From contig DNXO01000068.1 of the NCBI GenBank assembly GCA_003506895.1, positions 75,036-81,351 on the forward strand: a DNA stretch of 6,316 bases, read 5' to 3'. The position numbers and the translations under genes were made by a program. A model generated the notes under the pieces. The model did not search any database and was not told where the DNA came from. It saw nothing but the letters and a program-made list of their open reading frames with translations. Below are positions 1 to 5,291 of this stretch, piece by piece; the first letter of the stretch is position 1, and the number at the start of each line of letters is the position of its first letter. Source of the stretch: Acetobacteraceae bacterium (GTDB lineage: Bacteria; Pseudomonadota; Alphaproteobacteria; Acetobacterales; Acetobacteraceae).

Positions 1-1014
1 GTGTTCTGCTTCACGCCCAAGGGGCAGTTGATCCAATTGCCGCGCGGGGCGACGCCGGTGGATTTCGCCTACGCCGTGCATAGCCAGGTCGGCGACACCT
101 GCGTGGGCGCCAAGGTGAACGGGCGGTTGATGCCGCTGCGCCATCACCTGGAAAATGGCGATCAGGTAGAGATCATGACGGCGCGCGGTGGTACGCCGTC
201 GCCGCAATGGGACCGGTTTGTCGTCACCGGCAAGGCGCGGGCGCGCATCCGCCGGTTCATCCATCAGGAACAGCGCCAGCAAAGCCGCGATGCCGGTAAG
301 GTTGAACTAACCAAGGCGTTCCGTCAGGCCGGGGTGGATGGATCGGAAAAGGCGCTGGAACCGGCGCTGAAGGTGTTGAAGCTCGCTACCACCGACGATC
401 TGTATATCGCTGTCGGCAATGGCAACCTGGTTGCCAGGGAAGTCGTCCACGCCGCCTACCCGGAACTGCGGCAGGCGCCGCGGGCGCCGCGGATGGTGCC
501 GCCGATGCTACCTCGGGGCCGGCCGCCGTCCAGGCACGATCACGACATGCCCGTCACCGGGCTGGTGCCGGGTATGGCGTTTGCGTTCGCGGGTTGCTGC
601 CATCCAGTGCCGGGTGACGAGATCGTCGGCATCGTGACCACGGGGAAGGGGGTGACGATTCACGGCCGCGAGTGCCAGACCCTGACCGCGTTCGCCGCGA
701 CGCCGGAGCGGTTCATCGACGTCGATTGGAACTATGAGGCGGTCGGGAAGAGTGGCGACGCGAAAAGCGCCGGCCATACCGCCCGGATCAGCGTGATCGC
801 GGCCAATGAGCAGACGGCGCTGGCCGATATCTCCAACGCGATCGCCAAGCAGGAGGGCGCCATCGCCAATTTGAAGATTGTGAACCGGCAACAGGATTTC
901 ATGGAGGTCCTGGTCGATGTCGATGTTCGCGATATCGGCCACCTGTCCAAGGTGATCGTTGGGCTGCGCGGGCTGAAATCGATCAAGGGTGTGGAGCGGG
1001 CGACAGGGGGATGA
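1..1014 (+). CDS. rsh: Bifunctional (p)ppGpp synthetase/hydrolase Rsh (RelA/SpoT), C-terminal part, 5' truncated by window
   Basis: This is the regulatory half of a long RelA/SpoT homologue, the enzyme that makes and degrades the alarmone (p)ppGpp in starvation. The frame is open from base 1, and the first codon (gtg) is an internal Val, not a start: the protein enters directly at a TGS domain (VFCFTPKG, then LPRGATPVDFAYAVHS, residues about 1-62). A helical stretch follows (about 70-155). Next is the conserved Cys/zinc-finger-like region (GCCHPVPGDEIVG at 198-210, with H221 and C225). A C-terminal ACT domain fills about 260-335. The N-terminal HD hydrolase and nucleotidyltransferase domains lie off the left edge, so catalytic status cannot be judged. 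Residues 160-180 form a Pro/Arg-rich linker. The TGA stop overlaps an ATG (ATGA at 1011-1014). In this class a single Rsh usually does both reactions; that is family knowledge. The alternative is a RelA-only paralogue, which cannot be excluded here. Confidence 0.95.
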   Translation: MFCFTPKGQLIQLPRGATPVDFAYAVHSQVGDTCVGAKVNGRLMPLRHHLENGDQVEIMTARGGTPSPQWDRFVVTGKARARIRRFIHQEQRQQSRDAGKVELTKAFRQAGVDGSEKALEPALKVLKLATTDDLYIAVGNGNLVAREVVHAAYPELRQAPRAPRMVPPMLPRGRPPSRHDHDMPVTGLVPGMAFAFAGCCHPVPGDEIVGIVTTGKGVTIHGRECQTLTAFAATPERFIDVDWNYEAVGKSGDAKSAGHTARISVIAANEQTALADISNAIAKQEGAIANLKIVNRQQDFMEVLVDVDVRDIGHLSKVIVGLRGLKSIKGVERATGG

Positions 1015-1021
1015 GCCTGCT

Positions 1022-1060
1022 ATGACAAAAAGCCCACCCAGGGCACAGGGGCGCCAATGA
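1022..1060 (+). other. 12-codon mini-ORF linking rsh to acpS (possible coupling peptide)
   Basis: The tiny frame MTKSPPRAQGRQ starts at ATG 1022 and stops at TGA 1058-1060, which overlaps the acpS ATG as ATGA (1057-1060). Its own ATG overlaps the stop of a still smaller frame, MSLL (1011-1025), whose ATG overlaps the rsh stop. The peptide resembles nothing I recognise. The overlaps are seen directly; a role in translational coupling is inference. It could equally be chance in a short intergenic gap. Confidence 0.25.
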
Positions 1061-1464
1061 TCCTCGGCATCGGCTCTGACATCTGCGACATCCGCCGCAT
1101 CGAAAAGGCCATCGAACGCCATGGTGCGCGCTTCCTCGAGCGCGTCTTCACCGAAACCGAACGCGCAAAGGCGATGCGGCGGACGGAGTCGATCCAGGCC
1201 TCGACCTTCGCCAAGCGCTTCGCCGCGAAAGAAGCCGCGGCCAAGGCGCTCGGCACGGGTTTCCGCAAAGGCGTGTTTTTCTCCAACCTGGGCGTGGTCA
1301 ATCTGCCCGGCGGCCAGCCTACCATCGTGATGAGCGACGGGTCGGCTGAACGGCTGAAGGCGATTACGCCGCCGGGCATGGTGGCGCAGGTCCATCTGAC
1401 GATGACCGACGAGTATCCTTATGCCTATGCTCAGGTGATTATCTCCGCTATTCCAGCGTCTTGA
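1057..1464 (+). CDS. acpS: Holo-[acyl-carrier-protein] synthase AcpS
   Basis: The enzyme transfers the 4'-phosphopantetheine arm of coenzyme A to a serine of apo-ACP, giving holo-ACP for fatty acid synthesis; it is cytoplasmic and Mg-dependent. The 135-residue product has the usual length of a bacterial AcpS. The N-terminal motif GIGSDICDIRRI (4-15) carries metal-binding D8. The second signature, RFAAKEAAAKALGTG (54-68), carries E59 and K63. The C-terminal part has the family's strand pattern (VHLTMTDEYPYAYAQVII). The start at 1057 puts the GIGSD motif at residue 4, as is normal, and a weak AGGGG (1047-1051) lies 5 nt upstream. It follows rsh after 42 nt, in the same reading frame, bridged by overlapping mini-ORFs. 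In many Proteobacteria acpS sits next to pdxJ, which is missing here. Confidence 0.96.
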   Translation: MILGIGSDICDIRRIEKAIERHGARFLERVFTETERAKAMRRTESIQASTFAKRFAAKEAAAKALGTGFRKGVFFSNLGVVNLPGGQPTIVMSDGSAERLKAITPPGMVAQVHLTMTDEYPYAYAQVIISAIPAS

Positions 1465-1474
1465 ACCGGCTTCC

Positions 1475-1503
1475 TTGACAGGCTGCGGCCCCATGGGCTT
1501 CAT
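1475..1503 (+). promoter_or_regulatory. Candidate sigma-70-type promoter in front of lepB
   Basis: A perfect TTGACA (-35 consensus) lies at 1475-1480 in the 90-nt acpS-lepB gap. At 17-nt spacing the -10 position (1498-1503) reads CTTCAT, only three of six matches. The gap is the longest in the left gene block, which makes an internal promoter for lepB-rnc-era plausible. The weak -10 box keeps this tentative. Confidence 0.3.
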
Positions 1504-1527
1504 CCGCCCGTCTTCCGCGGCCCCGTG
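1485..1527 (+). repeat. Imperfect 11-bp direct repeat in the acpS-lepB gap
   Basis: GCGGCCCCATG (1485-1495) and GCGGCCCCGTG (1517-1527) differ at one base and are 32 bp apart from start to start. Each ends in a possible start codon: the first opens a 17-codon frame (1493-1546), the second is an in-frame upstream GTG of lepB. No function can be assigned; a chance GC-rich duplication is possible. Confidence 0.4.
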
Positions 1528-1554
1528 CCGCCGCAACACGATCTGAAAGTCCCC

Positions 1555-2310
1555 ATGGCGACCACCAAGGCCAACCCGCGGCGCCAATCCAACGCCTGGG
1601 TCGAGAACATCAAGACCATCGTCTATGCCGGATTGATCGCTGTCGGCGTACGCACGGTGGCGTTTGAGCCGTTCAACATCCCCTCCGGCAGCATGATCCC
1701 CACCCTTTTGGTCGGCGATTACCTGTTCGTGGCGAAATACAGCTACGGCTATTCGACCTATTCGCTGCCGTTCTCGCCGGATCTGTTCTCTGGGCGGATT
1801 TTCGGCTCGTTGCCAAAGCGGGGCGATGTCGTGGTTTTCAAATATCCGCACGACACGTCGATCGACTATATCAAGCGCATCATCGGGTTGCCGGGTGACC
1901 GTATCCAGGTGCGCCAGGGCCAGTTGTACATCAACGGGGAACTGGCACCACGGGAGGCGCAGGGCGATTATCTCGCCGATGACAACGGCATCAAGATGAT
2001 GCGCAAGCTGTATGTCGAAACGCTGCCCAATGGCGTGAAACACGAAATCCTGAAAGAGCGGGATGACGGCTGGGTCAACAACACCCAGGAATACCTCGTG
2101 CCGCGGGGCCACGTGTTCGCGATGGGCGACAACCGCGACAACAGCGCCGATAGCCGGTTCATGGACGGGGTCGGCTTCGTGCCGGTCGAAAATTTGGTGG
2201 GCCGAGCGGAGATCCTGTTCTTCTCGATCGATGCGCAATATCCGTGGTGGGAAGTCTGGGAGTGGCCGTTCGAAATCCGGTGGAACCGCTTGCTCAAGCC
2301 GGTTCATTGA
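1555..2310 (+). CDS. lepB: Type I signal peptidase LepB
   Basis: This inner-membrane serine protease cuts signal peptides from exported proteins on the periplasmic side. From ATG 1555 it has 251 residues. One N-terminal membrane segment spans about residues 18-36 (TIVYAGLIAVGVRTVAF). Box B, NIPSGSMIPT (41-50), holds nucleophile S46. Box C, GDYLFVAKYSYG, follows at 54-65. Box D, YIKRIIGLPGD (105-115), holds the general base K107. Box E, GDNRDNSADSR (191-201), is intact. The C-terminus is aromatic-rich (YPWWEVWEWPFE), as is common in alphaproteobacterial enzymes. I prefer ATG 1555, with GAAAG (1545-1549) 5 nt upstream, over GTG 1525, which would add ten residues (Pro-rich) with no clear ribosome site. 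The frame is in phase with acpS. The lepB-rnc-era order is conserved widely in Proteobacteria. Confidence 0.96.
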   Translation: MATTKANPRRQSNAWVENIKTIVYAGLIAVGVRTVAFEPFNIPSGSMIPTLLVGDYLFVAKYSYGYSTYSLPFSPDLFSGRIFGSLPKRGDVVVFKYPHDTSIDYIKRIIGLPGDRIQVRQGQLYINGELAPREAQGDYLADDNGIKMMRKLYVETLPNGVKHEILKERDDGWVNNTQEYLVPRGHVFAMGDNRDNSADSRFMDGVGFVPVENLVGRAEILFFSIDAQYPWWEVWEWPFEIRWNRLLKPVH

Positions 2311-2327
2311 TGCCCGCTCTGGAATGA
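2310..2327 (+). other. 5-codon mini-ORF linking lepB to rnc
   Basis: The frame MPALE starts at ATG 2310, sharing one base with the lepB stop (TGATG, 2308-2312). Its TGA (2325-2327) overlaps the rnc ATG as ATGA (2324-2327). No Shine-Dalgarno is visible before rnc, so ribosomes terminating on lepB could reach rnc by two short restarts. The overlaps are seen directly; the function is inference. Confidence 0.3.
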
Positions 2328-3004
2328 GCCAGTCGTTCGAATCGATCCTGGGCCATGAATTCCAGCGCCCCGATCTGCTGCGAGAGGCGCTGACCCACCG
2401 TTCGGCAGCCCAGAGGAGCGGCGGCCGGGGCCGTTCCCGCGCGTCGAATGAGCGGCTTGAGTTCATCGGCGACCGGGTGTTGGGCCTGACCATGGCGGAA
2501 TGGCTGGCGGAACGCTTCCCCCGTGAGCAGGAAGGCGAACTGGGCCGCCGGCTTGCGTATCTGGTCTCTCAACCTGTGCTGGCGACCGTCGCTGAAACCG
2601 TCGGCCTGGCCGCCGCGCTGTCGGTGTCCCCCGGTGAGGCGAAGGCCGGAGTCGCGAAACGGGCCACGGTGCTGGCCGACGCGCTGGAGGCCGCGCTAGG
2701 TGCCCTCTACATGGATGGCGGGCTTGGCGTGGCTCGGGATTTTGTGCGGCGTGCCTGGAACGATGCGATGACCGTTCAGGCGGAACCTCCGAAGGATGCG
2801 AAGACGGCTTTGCAGGAATGGGCTCAGAAACGAGGGCTTGAGTTGCCCGCCTATGCGATCACCGACCGGTCGGGCCCACCACATTCGCCGGAGTTTACCG
2901 TGACCGTGACCGTGGGATCTTCGGTTGCCAACGGAACCGGCGGCAACCGGCGCGCGGCGGAACAGGCCGCCGCTGAAGCCCTGTTGCACAGGTTGTCGGC
3001 ATGA
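2324..3004 (+). CDS. rnc: Ribonuclease III
   Basis: This endonuclease cleaves double-stranded RNA, processes the rRNA precursor and trims structured mRNAs; it acts as a Mg-dependent homodimer. The 226-residue product has both family domains. The RNase III domain (about 1-150) has signature NERLEFIGDRVLG (42-54) and acidic residues E43, E46, D50, E70, D119 and E122, matching in spacing the E. coli set E38, E41, D45, E65, D114 and E117. The dsRNA-binding domain (about 157-225) starts at DAKTALQEWAQ and ends in the usual Ala-rich helix (RRAAEQAAAEALLHRL). A Gly/Arg-rich loop (31-41) precedes the signature. The start at 2324 fits the family N-terminus; upstream codons in this frame overlap lepB. 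The only gap to lepB is 13 nt, so there is no room for an E. coli-like processed leader outside lepB. The stop overlaps the era start (ATGA). Confidence 0.97.
   Translation: MSQSFESILGHEFQRPDLLREALTHRSAAQRSGGRGRSRASNERLEFIGDRVLGLTMAEWLAERFPREQEGELGRRLAYLVSQPVLATVAETVGLAAALSVSPGEAKAGVAKRATVLADALEAALGALYMDGGLGVARDFVRRAWNDAMTVQAEPPKDAKTALQEWAQKRGLELPAYAITDRSGPPHSPEFTVTVTVGSSVANGTGGNRRAAEQAAAEALLHRLSA
2897..2914 (+). repeat. Three tandem ACCGTG hexamers inside rnc
   Basis: Three perfect copies of ACCGTG encode Thr-Val three times (residues 192-197), in a beta strand of the dsRNA-binding domain. Gain or loss of a unit would keep the frame and change strand length by two residues. It is probably a by-product of the alternating beta pattern and GC-rich codon choice. 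Confidence 0.7.
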
Positions 3005-3912
3005 CCTCGCCCCCCCCGATGCGATGCGGATTCGTGGCCATCGTCGGTGCCCCGAACGCGGGGAAATCGACGCTGATGAACCGGCTGACCGGGGCGAAAC
3101 TGTCCATCGTCTCGCCCAAGGCGCAGACGACGCGCTTTCGGGTGCTGGGCATCCTGATGCGGGCCGAGTCGCAAGTGTTGCTGGTCGATACGCCAGGGAT
3201 TTTCCGGCCCAAGCGGAAGCTGGATCGGGCGATGGTGGCAGCGGCGTGGTCGGGGGCGGCGGATGCCGATCTGGCGATCCTGCTGGTCGATGCCAAGTCG
3301 GGCATGCGCGAGGATGTGCGCGCGATCGCGACGCAGCTTGGTGCCTCCGGCCGGCGTTGCTGGCTGGTGCTGAACAAGACCGATCTGGTGGAACCGGCGG
3401 CGTTGCTGCCGCTGATCGCCTCGTTGAGCGCGCTGGCGAAATTCCAGGAGACGTTCATGGTCAGCGCCCAGACTGGCGACGGTGTGCGGCAACTGGCCGA
3501 CGCCCTGGCTGGCGTGGTGCCGGAAGGGCCGTGGCTGTATCCCGAGGACGACCTGACCGATCTTCCGGACCGGCTGCTGGCGGCCGAGACGGTGCGGGAG
3601 CAAATCTTCATGCAGACGCATGAGGAAGTGCCATACGGCGCGACGGTGGAGACGGAGTCCTTCAAGGAACGTAAGGACGGTTCGGTGCGGATCGAGGTCA
3701 CGATCTATGTCGCGCGTCCGGGCCACAAAGCGATCCTCATCGGCGACAAGGGCAGCAAGATCAAGGCGATCGGCGCCCGAGCCAGGCAAGACCTTGCCGG
3801 GCTTCTGGACCGCCCCGTGCATCTGTTCCTGAACGTCAAGGAACGGAAGGGCTGGGACGAGGAAGGCGCGCGGCTGCGGGCGATTGGGCTGGAAGACCCC
3901 GGGAAGGGTTAA
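3001..3912 (+). CDS. era: GTPase Era, 30S ribosome assembly factor
   Basis: Era is an essential GTPase that binds the 3' end of 16S rRNA and helps mature the small subunit. The 303-residue length is typical. GTPase motifs: G1 GAPNAGKST (16-24), G2 in AQTTRFR (41-47), G3 DTPG (63-66), G4 NKTD (125-128), G5 SAQ (155-157). The C-terminal KH domain has the characteristic RPGHKAILIGDKGSKIKAIG (239-258) and ends with the usual NVKERKGWDEEGARLRAIGL. The start at 3001 overlaps the rnc stop by four bases (ATGA), so translation is probably coupled, as rnc and era often are. A second in-frame ATG (M7, 3019) lies just after a run of eight C residues and would give an equally complete GTPase domain. The TAA stop is followed by a 137-nt convergent gap with no clear U-tract terminator. 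Confidence 0.97.
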   Translation: MTSPPPMRCGFVAIVGAPNAGKSTLMNRLTGAKLSIVSPKAQTTRFRVLGILMRAESQVLLVDTPGIFRPKRKLDRAMVAAAWSGAADADLAILLVDAKSGMREDVRAIATQLGASGRRCWLVLNKTDLVEPAALLPLIASLSALAKFQETFMVSAQTGDGVRQLADALAGVVPEGPWLYPEDDLTDLPDRLLAAETVREQIFMQTHEEVPYGATVETESFKERKDGSVRIEVTIYVARPGHKAILIGDKGSKIKAIGARARQDLAGLLDRPVHLFLNVKERKGWDEEGARLRAIGLEDPGKG

Positions 3913-3930
3913 TACCAGCCGCCCACCTAA

Positions 3931-4029
3931 AGACTGACACACCGGCACCGGCCTCCCACCGCCATGATGTGCCAGAACCGAAGGCGTGGATACCGGCATG
4001 ACGGCGAGGCGTTGTCGGAGAGTCAGTCT
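3931..4029. repeat. 8-bp inverted repeat spanning the era-channel gap
   Basis: AGACTGAC (3931-3938) is the exact reverse complement of GTCAGTCT (4022-4029). The right arm lies in the interior of the 4008-4036 hairpin, so the two pairings compete or could form a tertiary contact. An eight-base match over about 100 nt is not rare by chance. Confidence 0.3.
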
Positions 4030-4036
4030 CAACGCC
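4008..4036. terminator. Hairpin between convergent era and channel genes, possible terminator
   Basis: GGCGTTG (4008-4014) and CAACGCC (4030-4036) form a perfect 7-bp stem. Inside it AGA (4019-4021) can pair with TCT (4027-4029). The hairpin lies 14 nt past the channel stop codon on the - strand and about 95 nt past the era stop on the + strand. No run of T follows on either strand, so a classical intrinsic terminator is unlikely. A Rho-assisted end or a 3'-stabilising stem is possible. Position favours a role for the channel transcript. Confidence 0.35.
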
Positions 4037-4049
4037 AGCGGGGAATAGC

Positions 4050-5153
4050 TTACCGTCTCGATGGCCGAAAGCTGCGCCGCCGGCCTTCCCCGAACAATTC
4101 GCTCACGGCGCTGGCCTGCGCGCCACGACCGACCAAAACAAGGCCATCTCCTGTTTCGATAATGGTCGCCGGGTCGGGCCTCGCCACGCCCTCACCGCCG
4201 CGGCGGTTGATTTGCACGATGAAAAAGGCCCCATTGGCCTGCTGTTCCACACTCTCGACCGTCTTGCCGATCGCGGGGCTTTTGGCGGCTGCCACCACGA
4301 CATTCATGTCGAGTCCCAGCGAAACCAAGGCCTTTTCGCAGTCCTTCATCCTCTCCGACCCGGGCAGGGACGCAGCAGTGTCTCGATACAGGATCATTTC
4401 GGCGATGCGTTCGGCGCCGATATGCGCTGGCAGCACGACCTTGTTCGCCCCGGCATGCAGAAGTTTGTTTTCGGTGCTGGGCAGTTCCCCGCGGGCGATG
4501 ATTTCCAGCTTGGGGTTCAGGTTACGGGCACTCAACGTAATGAACACGTTCGCCGCATCGTTCGACAGCACGGTGGCCAGTGTCCTGGCATGGGCGATCC
4601 CGGCGGCCTGCAACGCCTCCTCATCCGTCGCATCGGTGTGGATGCACAGATAGCCGAGGTCCCGAGCCAGGGCGACGGCGCCTTCCGCTTGCTCCAGGAT
4701 GACGATCGGGATGCCGCCAGCCTGAAGTTCCTGCGCCAGCATGACACCCAGGCGGCCGAAGCCGCAGATGATGACGTGGTCGCGCAGGCGATCGATTTGA
4801 GTGTTCATGCGCTTGAACCCCAGCATCCGGTTGAGCTGATTGAGAGTGATGAACTGGACCAGGGCACCGGTCAGGAAGATCATGCCGGTGCAGCCCAGGA
4901 CGATCAGGCCGATGGTGATGCCGCGCAGCACCGGCGTGTCCACCGGCATGGTTTCACCGTAGCCGACGGTATAGACGGTGATGATGACCATGTAGAGGGC
5001 ATCGCCGAAGCGCCAGCCGGCCGCGACATAGGCGCCGACAGCCAGCGCCATGACCGCCAGCATATACAACACGCCCAGCACCAGGTTGCGCACGGGCGAT
5101 CCCAGGAAGCGATCCGAAACCGTCGCCATGGAGCGGCGCGTCGTATCGAACAC
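4050..5153 (-). CDS. Two-TM potassium channel with RCK (TrkA-N/TrkA-C) domain
   Basis: The 367-residue product looks like a MthK/Kch-type K+ channel subunit of the inner membrane, acting as a tetramer with a cytoplasmic ligand-gated ring. TM1 spans about residues 24-46. A pore helix leads to the selectivity filter TVGYGE (62-67). TM2 spans about 78-103. The RCK N-domain starts at HVIICGFGRLGVMLAQEL, with a Rossmann glycine motif GFGRLG (131-136), acidic E154 after the second strand, and D174. A TrkA-C-like domain runs from about 270 to 345, and the tail is Arg-rich. Glu replaces the usual Asp after the filter. The start is GTG 5153; ATG 5129 (residue 9) is an alternative, and neither has a good Shine-Dalgarno. 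The gene is convergent to era and divergent from recO, so it splits a block often found together. The ligand (nucleotide, Ca2+ or other) cannot be read from sequence; I give no symbol because the family naming is loose. Confidence 0.93.
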   Translation of the reverse strand: MFDTTRRSMATVSDRFLGSPVRNLVLGVLYMLAVMALAVGAYVAAGWRFGDALYMVIITVYTVGYGETMPVDTPVLRGITIGLIVLGCTGMIFLTGALVQFITLNQLNRMLGFKRMNTQIDRLRDHVIICGFGRLGVMLAQELQAGGIPIVILEQAEGAVALARDLGYLCIHTDATDEEALQAAGIAHARTLATVLSNDAANVFITLSARNLNPKLEIIARGELPSTENKLLHAGANKVVLPAHIGAERIAEMILYRDTAASLPGSERMKDCEKALVSLGLDMNVVVAAAKSPAIGKTVESVEQQANGAFFIVQINRRGGEGVARPDPATIIETGDGLVLVGRGAQASAVSELFGEGRRRSFRPSRR

Positions 5154-5264
5154 GACGTATTTGCGTGTGTCTCGGATGCCTTTAACCCTATCGTTCCGTT
5201 GGTGCGTTGAGACGATTAGCGCATGGGCGGGCGGCGATTAACAAGTGCCAATGGCGCCGGTTTC

Positions 5265-5291
5265 CCATCCCGGATAAAATCCGCTGGATGG
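5265..5291 (+). promoter_or_regulatory. Hairpin and TAAAAT box enclosing the recO start codon
   Basis: CCATCC (5265-5270) pairs with GGATGG (5286-5291), and CGGAT (5271-5275) with ATCCG (5279-5283), around an AAA loop. The result is an 11-bp stem with a two-base bulge (CT, 5284-5285) that buries the recO ATG (5288-5290). The same stretch holds TAAAAT (5275-5280), a good -10 box 7 nt before the ATG, but the -35 position (5252-5257, TGGCGC) is poor. There is no Shine-Dalgarno. This allows either a leaderless transcript starting near the ATG or a structure-gated start on a longer mRNA; both are inference. The pairings are seen directly. Confidence 0.4.

Noticed and set aside
1..3. GTG at base 1 as the start codon of a short TGS-ACT protein
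   Set aside because: The codon is the conserved Val of the TGS domain opening strand, and nothing upstream is visible; window truncation explains it.
1032..1044. GCCC-ACCCA-GGGC hairpin as a terminator after rsh
   Set aside because: Only four base pairs and no T run; acpS follows within 13 nt.
1012..2310. TGA as a sense codon (recoded genome), because two TGA codons separate in-frame genes
   Set aside because: Tryptophan is encoded by TGG throughout, genes end naturally at these TGA codons, and the domains on either side are complete.
508..2493. A 661-codon open frame on the - strand, antisense to rsh, acpS, lepB and rnc
   Set aside because: It runs opposite four convincing genes. Its product is rich in Arg, His, Asp and Pro with no recognisable domain. 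rsh, acpS and lepB share one frame, so the same antisense frame stays free of stops in GC-rich DNA.
2851..4032. A 393-codon open frame on the - strand opposite rnc and era
   Set aside because: Low-complexity Arg/His/Gln-rich translation without motifs, fully antisense to rnc and era, which are certain.
4212..5210. A 332-codon open frame on the + strand opposite the channel gene
   Set aside because: His/Asp/Gln-rich shadow of the channel coding strand with no domain; the - strand has a complete channel with filter and Rossmann motifs.
5238..5243. TTAACA as a -35 box for recO
   Set aside because: It is 31 nt from the TAAAAT box, far beyond usable spacing, and no -10 lies 16-18 nt downstream of it.
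5207..5287. Extended recO N-terminus from 5207
   Set aside because: The extra 27 residues are Arg-rich and do not resemble RecO; the family N-terminus begins at MEWDAPAIVL (5288).
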